The translations under genes were made by a program, and so were the position numbers. From positions 1 through 52,773 of the forward strand of contig QKDO01000006.1 in the NCBI GenBank assembly GCA_003252075.1: 52,773 bases of DNA, read 5' to 3'. Source of the stretch: Nitrospirota bacterium (GTDB taxonomy: Bacteria > Nitrospirota > Thermodesulfovibrionia > Thermodesulfovibrionales > UBA6898). The stretch's first letter is position 1, and the number at the start of each line of letters is the position of its first letter. This document shows positions 42,195-51,051 of the stretch, one piece after another. The notes under the pieces are model-generated. The model was not told the origin of the DNA. It saw nothing but the letters and a program-made list of their open reading frames with translations, and ran no database searches.

Positions 42195-43925
42195 GTGCCA
42201 GATAGAACACTAAGCGATGACGCTGCATATAAGGCTTTATCCCGTATGGCACTTTATGTCATCATTCTCGCATTGACTGTCCTGGCCGTCGATATCTTTT
42301 CCCTCTACGACGGATTCAGCGAAGGCTTTTTAGGGAACTCCCTGTCGGTGGATCGGTCGGGCATCAAATTCCGGGTCTTGACACTGCTCGCCCCTTTTAT
42401 CTTGATTGCAGTTGGCTATCTCATCAATGAAAAGGCAAAACTCCTCAAAAAATCTGATGCAGCAGAAAAGGAACTACGGCAACGGACCCTCGAACTGGAA
42501 AGAGTCAACGAGCTCTTGACCCGGGAAAACCATGAGCGGAAAAAGGCCGAGGACCTGCTCACAGAGCAGGCCTTTTATGATTCCCTGACAAGTCTGCCCA
42601 ACCGGGCTCTTTTTATAGATCGCCTGCACAGTTCGCTGGAGCGCAAAAAGCGATATCCCGATTATTCCTTTGCAATTCTCTTTCTTGACCTGGACCGCTT
42701 CAAGGTCATTAACGATGGATTGGGGCATATGATCGGGGACCAACTGCTGATCATGCTGGCACAGCGCCTGAAGAAACACGTCCGCTCCCTTGACACGATC
42801 GCGCGTTTTGGAGGCGACGAGTTCGCTGTGCTCATGGATGACATTAAGGAAATATCCGTGGTAAACGACATTGCCGAACGGTTTCACAGCGAGATGAGAT
42901 CCCCCTTTTCAATATTCGGTCGCGAAATATTTACAACGATGAGCATAGGAATCGTGATGAGCAATACTGCGGCTTATACCAGGCCCGAAGAGCTGATTCG
43001 CGACGCCGACACGGCGATGTACCATGCGAAAGAGCGGGGCAAGGCGTGTCATGTGACCTTTGACGCAGCAATGCATGCCAAAGCGACTGCGGCACTCTGG
43101 GTCGAGACAGAGTTGAGAAGGGCAGTCGAAAAGAATGACTTTGTCGTGTATTATCAGCCTATCATAGCGGTAGAGGAAAACAAAATCACCGGATTTGAAG
43201 CACTTCTTCGGTGGCAGCATGCTGAGCGCGGGATCATAACCCCTTCGGAATTTATCACGGTTGCAGAAGAGACCGGTCTGATTCTCCCCCTCGGCGAGAG
43301 CGTTATCCGAGAGTCATGCCGGCAACTGAAGGAATGGCAGACAGAATTTCCGTCTTGTCGCGACTTAACCGTCAGCGTAAATGTTTCGAGCAAGGTTTTC
43401 TGTCAGCCTCATTTCTTCGATTTTGTGAAGAATGTTCTTGAGGAAACCGCTCTTGAAGGACGCTGCCTGCGCCTTGAGATCGTGGAAAGAACGCTGATTG
43501 AAAACCCCGAGCCGACTGCTGCATTAATCAAGCGGTTTGAGGAGTTAAACGTTCGTTTTGACATTGACGATTTCGGCACCGGATACTCGGCATTAAATTA
43601 CCTGCGTCACTTTCCCATAAGAGGGTTGAAGATCGATGGCTCCTTCATTAATGCCCTGACTTTCGACAAAAATAATGTGGCAATTGTAAAAACGATAATC
43701 GCGCTCGGAAGGGATCTGGGCCTCGACGTAATTGCCGAGGGAGTAGAAGAAGTCGAACAGCTGGATGTGTTCAAGGATATGAAAGGTGAATACGCACAGG
43801 GATTTTATCTGTTCAGGCCTATGGACAGTAGGGCGGCGGGTAATCATCTTTCCTCACACGGCGTTGTCCGTTGGAAGGAAAGACTTCCAGCGGGTGCGCG
43901 TCAGCGCCTAAAATTGAACGACTGA
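42195..43925 (+). CDS. Membrane GGDEF-EAL protein (c-di-GMP synthesis and breakdown)
   Basis: A 576-residue protein. Two membrane helices (about 18-38 and 61-77) enclose a short periplasmic loop, and a coiled-coil-like helix (80-125) links to the catalytic part. GGDEF is intact at 206-210, and R-S-L-D at 197-200 forms a product-inhibition I-site at the right spacing. EAL is intact at 335-337 (F-E-A-L-L-R-W), with D-D-F-G-T-G-Y-S and Q-G-F-Y-L-F-R-P-M following. Both activities are thus possible; which dominates is not visible. It starts with GTG after GGAGGGGG. No linked effector is adjacent; the PilZ protein at 16374 may be one. Confidence 0.93.
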   Translation: MPDRTLSDDAAYKALSRMALYVIILALTVLAVDIFSLYDGFSEGFLGNSLSVDRSGIKFRVLTLLAPFILIAVGYLINEKAKLLKKSDAAEKELRQRTLELERVNELLTRENHERKKAEDLLTEQAFYDSLTSLPNRALFIDRLHSSLERKKRYPDYSFAILFLDLDRFKVINDGLGHMIGDQLLIMLAQRLKKHVRSLDTIARFGGDEFAVLMDDIKEISVVNDIAERFHSEMRSPFSIFGREIFTTMSIGIVMSNTAAYTRPEELIRDADTAMYHAKERGKACHVTFDAAMHAKATAALWVETELRRAVEKNDFVVYYQPIIAVEENKITGFEALLRWQHAERGIITPSEFITVAEETGLILPLGESVIRESCRQLKEWQTEFPSCRDLTVSVNVSSKVFCQPHFFDFVKNVLEETALEGRCLRLEIVERTLIENPEPTAALIKRFEELNVRFDIDDFGTGYSALNYLRHFPIRGLKIDGSFINALTFDKNNVAIVKTIIALGRDLGLDVIAEGVEEVEQLDVFKDMKGEYAQGFYLFRPMDSRAAGNHLSSHGVVRWKERLPAGARQRLKLND

Positions 43926-44121
43926 GCATCTCTCTGAAAGAGGTAATCAACGCTCACTCGGAACAGACACCCTGAAGAGGCTTGGTTTCGGTGTCGCCTT
44001 CTGGAAGTAATCTTGTCGAGTTTAGCCTTTCTGTAGTTCTCAGGTTGCCGGTAGTCATCATTGCCTCAGTCTCATCTAAGAACCGGCAGGCAGAAAGAGC
44101 AAAAGAACATGCAGAGAACAG

Positions 44122-44530
44122 ATGAACCCGTCCCGTAGGTTCTGGACACCGCTGCGGTCCTCGCTTTCTGGAACGACGAAGACGGTGCCGATACGGGCGA
44201 GCAGATCCTCCGTCCCTGCTCGCCGGTTCTGGCCTCTTTCCTGATTTTCATGGCGTGCCGTTACGGGCGCTGAAAGAATTTCGGCAGGGAAGCCTTCGGA
44301 GAATTTTCAACGTATTTCTCTTTACTGTCCGGCGGATCGGGGGAAGGCACACGATCCTTGAGAAGTCGATTGAAATAACGGCAACAAATAATGTATCTGT
44401 ATGCGACAGCTGGATCACTGCCACCGCCGTTGCCGCCAATTCCACCCGCATGCACAAGGACCCGGTATTCCAGCGGGTGAGCAAGACCGTCAAGCTTACG
44501 CAGTTACCATACAAAAGAGGCAGGACGTGA
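44122..44530 (+). pseudogene. Decayed PIN-domain (VapC-type) toxin gene
   Basis: The start of a PIN domain is readable from 44139: V-L-D-T-A-A-V-L-A-F-W, then E-D-G-A-D-T-G-E-Q-I-L, with the catalytic Asp of the D-T/S-A motif; it stops at TGA 44271. The end of the domain is readable in another frame, about 44255-44530: S-V-C-D-S-W-I-T-A-T-A, M-H-K-D-P-V-F, L-P-Y-K-R. PIN toxins end with D-x-W-I-A-A-T-A and H-K-D-P-E-F. A frameshift and loss of the middle separate them, and the start ATG 44122 is in yet another frame. Upstream (43926-44121) a short tail K-N-R-Q-A-E-R-A-K-E-H ends at TGA overlapping ATG 44122, perhaps the relic of its antitoxin. No intact partner is seen. Confidence 0.7.
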
Positions 44531-44636
44531 ACCTTCACGATATGTCGACAGGCAGACGAGCACTGTCGATATGAGCAGAAAAATTCCGAATGGTTTAGAA
44601 TGAAAGATCTATATTGCATATAACGCGGGGGGATTT

Positions 44637-45665
44637 ATGAGCTTTCAGTATGTGCGAGAGATGCCGAGTGTGAAAGAGATCATGCAGACCATGCCGCTGT
44701 CTGCGAATCTTAAGAAGCTGAAACAGAAGCGCGATGAAGAGATCAGGGAAGTGTTCGAACGGAACAGCGACAGGTTCCTGGTGATCATCGGCCCCTGCTC
44801 TGCCGACAATGAGGAGTCTGTCTGTGATTACGTCTCGCGTCTTGCCCGGCTTCAGGAGGAAGTCAGGGACAAGCTGATCATAATCCCCCGCATCTATACG
44901 AACAAACCCCGGACAACGGGGGAAGGATACAAGGGCATGGCGCACCAGCCGAAGCCCATGGAAGAACCGAACATGGTGAGGGGCCTGAAGGCGATTCGCA
45001 AGATGCACATCCGTGCGCTGGAGGAATCCCACCTTCCTGCCGCTGATGAAATGCTCTACCCGGGCAATTATCCATACCTCGAGGACATCCTGAGCTATGT
45101 GGCGGTCGGTGCCCGGTCGGTCGAGAACCAGCTGCACCGGCTCACCATCAGCGGGCTGGATGTGCCGGCGGGCATGAAAAACCCTACCGGCGGAGATCTT
45201 GAAGTAATGCTCAACTCGGTCCAGGCTGCCCAGCTCCCTCATATTTTTGTATATAACGGCTGGGAGGTAAGCACAACGGGCAATTCGTTGGCGCACTGCA
45301 TACTGCGCGGCGCGGTAGACCCGTACGGAACGAACATCCCCAATTATCACTATGAAGACCTGATGCGACTTTCAGAGATCTACAAGAAGCGCAATCTTGC
45401 CAATCTCGCAATTATCGTGGACACGAACCATGCCAACTCGAACAAGAAGTTCCATGAGCAGCCGCGGATAGCAAAAGAGGTGATAAGAAGCCGCGAGCAT
45501 TCCAAGACGCTGCGGAACAAGTTGAAGGGGTTGATGATCGAAAGCTATATTGTCGAAGGCACCCAGAAGATCAGTGAAAACGTCTATGGAAAGTCGATCA
45601 CTGACCCCTGTCTCGGCTGGGAAGATTCCGAGCGCCTCATCAGGGACCTGGCTGAATCTATCTGA
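44637..45665 (+). CDS. aroG: DAHP synthase, class I-alpha (AroG/AroF/AroH type)
   Basis: A 342-residue enzyme making 3-deoxy-D-arabino-heptulosonate 7-phosphate, the first shikimate intermediate. I-I-G-P-C-S-A at 50-56 and K-P-R-T-T-G-E-G-Y-K-G near 90-100 bind phosphoenolpyruvate and metal. G-A-R-S-V-E-N-Q-L-H-R and D-T-N-H-A-N-S are further conserved blocks. This E. coli-like class often has inhibition by aromatic amino acids. A second synthase of the other subclass is encoded at 50023-51048, so the two are not copies. The gene stands alone with a likely promoter in 44590-44630. Confidence 0.94.
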   Translation: MSFQYVREMPSVKEIMQTMPLSANLKKLKQKRDEEIREVFERNSDRFLVIIGPCSADNEESVCDYVSRLARLQEEVRDKLIIIPRIYTNKPRTTGEGYKGMAHQPKPMEEPNMVRGLKAIRKMHIRALEESHLPAADEMLYPGNYPYLEDILSYVAVGARSVENQLHRLTISGLDVPAGMKNPTGGDLEVMLNSVQAAQLPHIFVYNGWEVSTTGNSLAHCILRGAVDPYGTNIPNYHYEDLMRLSEIYKKRNLANLAIIVDTNHANSNKKFHEQPRIAKEVIRSREHSKTLRNKLKGLMIESYIVEGTQKISENVYGKSITDPCLGWEDSERLIRDLAESI

Positions 45666-45723
45666 CTGCAGGAGGCATGCGCTCACAGGCGTAAAACACT
45701 CGTGGCCGCAGCTTTCGGTACGT

Positions 45724-45753
45724 TTTACATTTAACCGCCTTCTCAGGTATACT
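45724..45753 (+). promoter_or_regulatory. Predicted promoter of the RRM-rpsU pair
   Basis: TTTACA (45724-45729) and TATACT (45748-45753) are 18 bp apart. TATACTAATGCAC matches the -10 region of the promoter at 29327-29356. Confidence 0.6.
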
Positions 45754-45781
45754 AATGCACTAACTTTTGGAGTTGAGGGAA

Positions 45782-45813
45782 CCTCAGAGACTTTGAAAGT
45801 CTCCGAGGTTTTT
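45782..45813 (+). terminator. Terminator-like hairpin in the leader of the RRM gene
   Basis: GAGACTT (45787-45793) pairs with AAGTCTC (45797-45803) around TGA; a further CCTC/GAGG pairing extends the stem after one mismatch. Five T follow (45809-45813). It lies about 30 nt after the -10 element and 35 nt before the GTG, so it acts either as an attenuator or as the aroG terminator. Confidence 0.7.
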
Positions 45814-45847
45814 CTATTTGCAGCCAGTCAAGAATAGGAGGCAGTAC

Positions 45848-46174
45848 GTGGAGAAGAAACTGTACGTGGGAAACATCTCATTTCAGGCAACAGAGGATGA
45901 TATCAGAGAGCTTTTTTCTCAGAGCGGGGAAGTAGAATCCGTAAAGATCATCACTGACCAGTTCACGGGAAAACCCAAGGGCTTCGGATTTGTCGAAATG
46001 ACAACCGAGGAGAATGCCGCAAAGGCGATCGAAGCGCTGAACGGCACCACATTTATGGAGCGGCAGATCACCGTTGCAGAGGCAAAACCGCAACAGCCGC
46101 GGGAAAAACGCGGTTTTGGCGGCGGCAGAGGCGGATTCGGTGGTGGCAGAGGTCCGGGAAGAGGGCGAGGATAA
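45848..46174 (+). CDS. RNA-binding protein with one RRM and a Gly/Arg-rich tail
   Basis: A 108-residue protein. The RRM spans residues 3-80, with RNP2 L-Y-V-G-N-I and RNP1 K-G-F-G-F-V-E-M, the aromatic residues that stack on RNA. The last 25 residues (G-F-G-G-G-R-G-G-F-G-G-G-R) form an RGG-like tail. Such single-RRM proteins are known in cyanobacteria and other bacteria, often cold-regulated. AGGAGG lies before GTG 45848. It is followed by rpsU after 6 bp. The hairpin in its leader is a natural target for self-regulation (inference). Confidence 0.92.
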   Translation: MEKKLYVGNISFQATEDDIRELFSQSGEVESVKIITDQFTGKPKGFGFVEMTTEENAAKAIEALNGTTFMERQITVAEAKPQQPREKRGFGGGRGGFGGGRGPGRGRG

Positions 46175-46180
46175 GACATC

Positions 46181-46387
46181 TTGGATATTAAAGTTTTTGG
46201 CAATGACATAGAAAAAGCGCTGAAATCCCTGAAACGCCAGCTCCAGAAAGATGGCCTGTTCAGGGAGATCAAGCAGCGGAGCTTTTACGAAAAACCTTCT
46301 GAGAAAGACAAGCGCAAGCGCAGAGAAGCCCAGAAGAAGAGGATGAAAGCACTGAAAGGCAGGCGCCTCAATACGCGGACTGACTGA
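46181..46387 (+). CDS. rpsU: Ribosomal protein bS21
   Basis: A 68-residue basic protein of the 30S subunit. I-E-K-A-L-K-S-L-K-R-Q, then R-S-F-Y-E-K-P-S-E-K-D-K-R-K-R-R are the family hallmarks (R-x-Y-E-K-P-S-x-x-R). It probably begins at TTG 46181, as no ATG/GTG lies at the family start; a GAGG-containing stretch lies upstream. It is in an operon with an RRM protein, a pairing seen elsewhere in bacteria. Confidence 0.92.
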   Translation: MDIKVFGNDIEKALKSLKRQLQKDGLFREIKQRSFYEKPSEKDKRKRREAQKKRMKALKGRRLNTRTD

Positions 46388-46432
46388 CTCCGCTCCTCCT
46401 GCACCATGCTTCCGGGCAGCGGGACGTGATTT

Positions 46433-47674
46433 CTATGCTGCCTGCGGCTTCTTCAGAAATACTGTTAGCAGGATCGCCACTCCTGCTAACCCTGCTGCCA
46501 TATAAAAACTGATCGAGAAGCTTCCTGTTTTTTCCGCCAAAATGCCTGCAACAGCGGGCCCCGATATCTGTCCGAAGCCGAAGATAAACGTAATGAGGCC
46601 GAATGCCGCCGCCGCATTTCGTGCGCCCACATAATCACCCACCGCAGCTGCCATGATTGATGGAATAGACCAGGCGACGATCCCGTAAAAAAAGACCGAC
46701 AGGTAGAGAAACATCCCCGGCAGACCTGATGCAACAAGGAGATAGGAGACCGTCTGGAGGGAGAAGACCGTGATCAGCCCTGCCTTCCGTCCCAGCCGGT
46801 CAGATAGCGTGCCGAAGACCGGACCGGAAAAAAGGCTCAGGAACCCCACCCATGCCCAGAAATTGCCTGCATGCGATTCGGAAAATCCCCGTTCCTTCAC
46901 GAGGGTGGTAACAATGAATGTTGCATATACCACATAGGTGTAGCCGAAAAGAAAATAGATGATGCCGAGATAATAGATCATCTTTTCCTTGTAGACATTA
47001 ATCTCCCTCGGCTCAGCCCGGTCAGACGGGCAAACCGCCGGCTCGCTCCCTACGGGCAGTAATCCTTTCTCTTCGGGCCGGTTTCTGAGCAGCAGGACGC
47101 CGATTACGGCAATGCCGACCACTATGGAACTGAGGATGAGCCAGCTGATCCTCCATCCTTCGCTGCCGCCGACGGCATTGACATACGGTATCAGCTTACC
47201 CGAGAGCATGATTGCGAACCCACTTCCGATAACGATGAACCCTGCTGCCTTCCCCCGTTTTTTTGCCTTGAACCACGCCGATACAAGCCCCATGACCGGC
47301 ACATTCGTTGCCCCGCTCCCGATGCCGGTCAGCATGTAAAGCAGCAGCACATGGGAAAATGTGCGCGCCTGGCTCACAAGGGCCATGGATATGCCGACCA
47401 CGAACAGAGAAAAAAAGATAAAGATGCGGGGACCAATACGCATGGCAACGTGGCCGCTGATGATCACGGAAACCAGGTACCCGAGGAAATTTGCCGTGCT
47501 GATAAAGCCCATCTGGGAATAGGTAAGATGCAACGTTGCAGCCATGGACGGAAGAAGCATGCCGATAGCGAATCTGCCGATGCCGAGGCATGCCATGATG
47601 CAGAGCATGCCCGTAACCACTACCACCCACCCATAATGGAATGGCAGGCCTTTACTGGTATGTTGCACGTTCAT
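46433..47674 (-). CDS. Major facilitator superfamily transporter
   Basis: A 413-residue membrane protein with twelve predicted helices. R-I-G-P-R between helices 2 and 3, and D-R-L-G-R-K between helices 8 and 9, are MFS loop motifs; the central loop is about residues 205-230. The G-R-F-A-I-G-M-L-L-P start resembles the YbfB/oxalate-formate-antiporter-like groups. Substrate unknown. It is divergent from pheA, and convergent with rpsU. Confidence 0.88.
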   Translation of the reverse strand: MNVQHTSKGLPFHYGWVVVVTGMLCIMACLGIGRFAIGMLLPSMAATLHLTYSQMGFISTANFLGYLVSVIISGHVAMRIGPRIFIFFSLFVVGISMALVSQARTFSHVLLLYMLTGIGSGATNVPVMGLVSAWFKAKKRGKAAGFIVIGSGFAIMLSGKLIPYVNAVGGSEGWRISWLILSSIVVGIAVIGVLLLRNRPEEKGLLPVGSEPAVCPSDRAEPREINVYKEKMIYYLGIIYFLFGYTYVVYATFIVTTLVKERGFSESHAGNFWAWVGFLSLFSGPVFGTLSDRLGRKAGLITVFSLQTVSYLLVASGLPGMFLYLSVFFYGIVAWSIPSIMAAAVGDYVGARNAAAAFGLITFIFGFGQISGPAVAGILAEKTGSFSISFYMAAGLAGVAILLTVFLKKPQAA

Positions 47675-47719
47675 GAGCCATTAACTATAGCATGCACAAA
47701 ACAGAAATTACACAACTCC

Positions 47720-47749
47720 TTGAAAAAAGAAGGAAATCTCGGGTACTAT
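47720..47749 (+). promoter_or_regulatory. Predicted promoter of the pheA operon
   Basis: TTGAAA (47720-47725) and TACTAT (47744-47749) are separated by 18 bp, 48 bp before the pheA ATG. No leader peptide rich in Phe or Tyr was found. Confidence 0.5.
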
Positions 47750-47797
47750 TACTACTCTACATGCCGCGAACAGATTTAGAGGGAGTATCCGCCAATC

Positions 47798-48871
47798 ATG
47801 AGCGAACTGGACAAACTCAGAAAACAGATCGACGCCATCGATGACAATATCCTTGAGCTCCTGAACCGGCGCTCGGAGATCGTGATCGAGGTGGGTACCA
47901 TCAAGCGCGCAGAGAAGTCCCGTTTCTACAAGCCCGACCGGGAACGCCAGATCCTGGAACGACTGACCGACCGCAACAGGGGGCCGTTCCCGAACGACGC
48001 GCTGAAGGCGATCTACCGGGAGATCCTCTCGGCATCGGTCTCTCTCGAAGAACCGCTGAAAGTATCCTGTCTCGGCCCTCTGGCAACCTATACCCATCTG
48101 GCTGCGCTGCGCCATTTCGGGTCTTCCGCCGCCTTTCTGCCGGTTGACGGCATCAAGAAGGTCTTCGAGAATGTTGAGACCGGAAAGGCAGAGTACGGTG
48201 TCGTACCGATTGAGAACTCCAACGAGGGTGTCGTCAGCCATACACTCGACATGTTCGTCGACTCTGAACTTCAGGTCGTTGCCGAGATCATCATTGAGAT
48301 CTCGCACAACCTGCTCTCAAAACAGACGGACCGGTCAAAAATACGGAAGATATACTCCCATCCCCAGGGTCTTGCCCAATGCAGGGGCTGGCTTGAGACG
48401 AACATGCCCGGCATCCCGGTAGCAGAATCCACCAGTACTGCCAAGGCCGCTGAACTCGCGGCAAAAGAACCTCATACCGCAGCTATTGCGAGTGAGATCG
48501 CTGCCCGCATGTATGACCTCAGCATTCTTGAGCGGAACATCCAGGACAACCGAAGGAATATAACCCGTTTTCTCGTCATCTCAAAGGAGTTTCCGCACCG
48601 CACGGGCAATGACAAGACCTCGATCATGTTCTCGATCAAGCACAAGCCGGGATCGCTGTATGACGTCCTGATGCCGTTCAAAAGGGCAAAGATCAATCTC
48701 ACCAAGATTGAATCGCGCCCGTCCAAGAGAAAGGCATGGGAATATATCTTCTTTGTCGATATGGAGGGACATATCGAGGACAAAAAGATACGCACGGCCA
48801 TCGATGCGCTATCGGAAAACTGTCTCTATCTCAAGATCCTTGGATCGTATCCACAGGGGAAGGTGTCATGA
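47798..48871 (+). CDS. pheA: Bifunctional chorismate mutase / prephenate dehydratase (P-protein)
   Basis: A 357-residue enzyme for phenylalanine synthesis. Residues 1-85 form an AroQ-type chorismate mutase (L-R-K-Q-I-D-A-I-D, with R-R and K-R). Residues about 88-270 form prephenate dehydratase, ending in the N-I-T-R-F-L-V-I motif. The C-terminal ACT domain carries L-T-K-I-E-S-R-P, the phenylalanine-binding E-S-R-P motif, so feedback inhibition by Phe is expected. It heads the aromatic operon; its stop overlaps hisC by 4 nt (ATGA). Confidence 0.96.
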   Translation: MSELDKLRKQIDAIDDNILELLNRRSEIVIEVGTIKRAEKSRFYKPDRERQILERLTDRNRGPFPNDALKAIYREILSASVSLEEPLKVSCLGPLATYTHLAALRHFGSSAAFLPVDGIKKVFENVETGKAEYGVVPIENSNEGVVSHTLDMFVDSELQVVAEIIIEISHNLLSKQTDRSKIRKIYSHPQGLAQCRGWLETNMPGIPVAESTSTAKAAELAAKEPHTAAIASEIAARMYDLSILERNIQDNRRNITRFLVISKEFPHRTGNDKTSIMFSIKHKPGSLYDVLMPFKRAKINLTKIESRPSKRKAWEYIFFVDMEGHIEDKKIRTAIDALSENCLYLKILGSYPQGKVS

Positions 48872-49941
48872 TACAACCGCCAGACTATATCCGTGCAATG
48901 CAGCCGTATGTCCCGGGCAAGCCCGTTGAAGAGCTCGAACGGGAGCTCGGGATATCCCATTCGATCAAGCTTGCATCGAACGAGAACCCGCTCGGCCCTT
49001 CGCCCGAGGCCTTGGAGGCGATAAGGGATTCCTTTACCGACCTGAATCGCTATCCTGACGGCGCAGGCTATTACCTCAAAAAGGAGCTTGCAGGGACTCT
49101 CGCTGTCAGCGAAGACGAGCTGATCCTCGGTAACGGCTCCAACGAGCTGCTGGATATTGCTGCCCGTACATTCATGAAAGCGGGTGACGAGGCGGTCATG
49201 GGGACGCCGTCCTTTGTTGTCTACGCCATGGCCGTGCAGTCGGTCGGCGGGACATCCATCCAGGTGCCGCTCGCCGGTTATACCCATAATCTTGCTGCCA
49301 TGGCTCAAGCGATAACCCCCAGGACAAAGATGCTCTTTCTTGCCAACCCGAACAATCCCACGGGGACGTATAACGCGAAGGACGAATTTGACCGGTTGAT
49401 GGAAAACATACCTGACACCGTGCTCATCGTTGTTGACGAGGCCTATTACGAGTATGTGGTTGCGCCTGACTACGCGGACAGCATGAAGCATTTCCGGTCG
49501 GGCAGGAACATCCTGATCTTGAGGACCTTCTCGAAGATCTATGGCCTTGCAGGCCTGCGGATCGGCTATGGCGTCGCCGGGAAGGATATCCTGACGGACA
49601 TGAACAGGCTCAGGGAACCCTTCAACACCAACTCCGTAGCACAGAAGGCTGCGCTCGCGGCGCTGAGAGACAAGGCCCATGTGACACAATCGCAGAAGAC
49701 CAACGAGGAGGGCAAACAGTACATCTATCAGCAGCTGAAGGCTCTCGGTATCTCCTGCGTGCCGACGCAGGCAAATTTCGTCTATGTTCCGATGGACGAT
49801 TCCCTGGCACTCTACAGCAGCCTGCTGAAGAAGGGCGTTATCATTCGGCCCATGGGGCAAAGGGCGGTCCGCGTGACCATCGGACTTCCCGAAGAGAACA
49901 GACGATTCATTGCAGCACTGAAAGAAGTGATCGGCGCATAG
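48868..49941 (+). CDS. hisC: Histidinol-phosphate/aromatic aminotransferase (HisC family)
   Basis: A 357-residue PLP enzyme. A-S-N-E-N-P-L-G-P near 34-42, N-P-N-N-P-T-G and R-T-F-S-K-I-Y-G-L-A-G-L-R-I-G-Y (PLP Lys) are typical of HisC. Within an operon with pheA and tyrA it most likely makes phenylalanine and tyrosine from their keto acids, and may also serve histidine synthesis. ATG 48868 is used; the frame is open to 48736, but that part is inside pheA. Confidence 0.93.
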   Translation: MIQPPDYIRAMQPYVPGKPVEELERELGISHSIKLASNENPLGPSPEALEAIRDSFTDLNRYPDGAGYYLKKELAGTLAVSEDELILGNGSNELLDIAARTFMKAGDEAVMGTPSFVVYAMAVQSVGGTSIQVPLAGYTHNLAAMAQAITPRTKMLFLANPNNPTGTYNAKDEFDRLMENIPDTVLIVVDEAYYEYVVAPDYADSMKHFRSGRNILILRTFSKIYGLAGLRIGYGVAGKDILTDMNRLREPFNTNSVAQKAALAALRDKAHVTQSQKTNEEGKQYIYQQLKALGISCVPTQANFVYVPMDDSLALYSSLLKKGVIIRPMGQRAVRVTIGLPEENRRFIAALKEVIGA

Positions 49942-50022
49942 TCCTGTTGCCGACTGCGGCAGTAGAAAAGACGGTGGCTGTGCGCCGTGTACCCTGGGCA
50001 TTGAACTACCGAAGGAGAAGAT

Positions 50023-51048
50023 ATGGATATCATTGTATTAGGCTCTGAAGCAACAGAAGAAGATATACGGCATATCGTCAAGAAACTGGAGGGTCGCGGC
50101 CTCAAGGCGCATATCTCGACAGGTACCGAGCGGACCATCATCGGCGTCATCGGCGATACGTCGAAGGTCACCGAGGAGGAAGAGGATTCCTTCCGGGCTG
50201 CCTCCGGCGTCGAGAATGTAGTCAGGATCGTCAAGCCCTTCAAGCTGGCGAGCCGGGAGTTCCGGAAAGAAGACACCGTGATCAGCGTTCGCGGTATTGC
50301 CATCGGGGGCAGAAGGATACCGGTCATGGCCGGCCCCTGCGCAGTGGAGAACAAGACCATCCTCACCGGCATCGCGGAAAAAGTGAGCGCAGCCGGCGCC
50401 CTGTTCCTGCGCGGCGGCGCATTCAAGCCAAGGACATCACCCTATGCCTTCCAGGGGCTGGGAGAAGAGGGACTGCGGTATCTCGCGGAGGCACGGGAAA
50501 AGACCGGCCTGCCGATCATCACCGAGATCATGGACCCCCGGGACATGGACGTGATCACCAAGTACACGGATATCATCCAGATCGGTGCGCGCAACATGCA
50601 GAACTTCAGGCTGCTCCTCGAAGTCGGAACTTCGGACAAACCGGTGCTGCTCAAGCGCGGCCTGTCTTCCACCATCCAGGAATGGCTCATGTCCGCTGAA
50701 TATATCCTGTCCCGGGGCAATCATAACGTCATGCTCTGCGAACGCGGCATACGGACCTTTGAGACGGCAACGCGGAACACACTCGACCTCAGTGCGGTCC
50801 CGGTACTGAAGCAGCTTACGCACCTGCCCGTCGTTGTTGACCCCAGCCACGGCGTCGGGAAACGGGACCTGGTCGCCCCGATGGCAAAGGCGGCTGTTGC
50901 TGCCGGAGCCGATGCGCTTATCATCGAGGTGCATACCAACCCGGAAGAGGCAATGTCGGACGGCGACCAGTCACTGAAACCCGACCAGTTCGACCGGCTC
51001 ATGAAGGAGCTGAAACCGATAGCCGCGGCAGTGGGAAGGGAAATCTGA
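50023..51048 (+). CDS. aroF: DAHP synthase, class I-beta (with N-terminal ferredoxin-like domain)
   Basis: A 341-residue enzyme of the KDO8PS-like subclass. Residues 1-70 form the ferredoxin-like regulatory domain found in Thermotoga-type DAHP synthase. The catalytic barrel carries [19 protein letters not shown], and D-P-S-H-G-V-G. This class is often inhibited by Tyr or Phe through the N-terminal domain. It sits 81 bp after hisC, inside the aromatic operon, and differs in class from the synthase at 44637. Confidence 0.95.
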   Translation: MDIIVLGSEATEEDIRHIVKKLEGRGLKAHISTGTERTIIGVIGDTSKVTEEEEDSFRAASGVENVVRIVKPFKLASREFRKEDTVISVRGIAIGGRRIPVMAGPCAVENKTILTGIAEKVSAAGALFLRGGAFKPRTSPYAFQGLGEEGLRYLAEAREKTGLPIITEIMDPRDMDVITKYTDIIQIGARNMQNFRLLLEVGTSDKPVLLKRGLSSTIQEWLMSAEYILSRGNHNVMLCERGIRTFETATRNTLDLSAVPVLKQLTHLPVVVDPSHGVGKRDLVAPMAKAAVAAGADALIIEVHTNPEEAMSDGDQSLKPDQFDRLMKELKPIAAAVGREI

Positions 51049-51051
51049 CCT

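Noticed and set aside
44255-44530. Intact 91-residue gene on the plus strand
   Set aside because: Only the C-terminal half of a PIN domain is present; the N-terminal half is in another frame, so it is part of a pseudogene.
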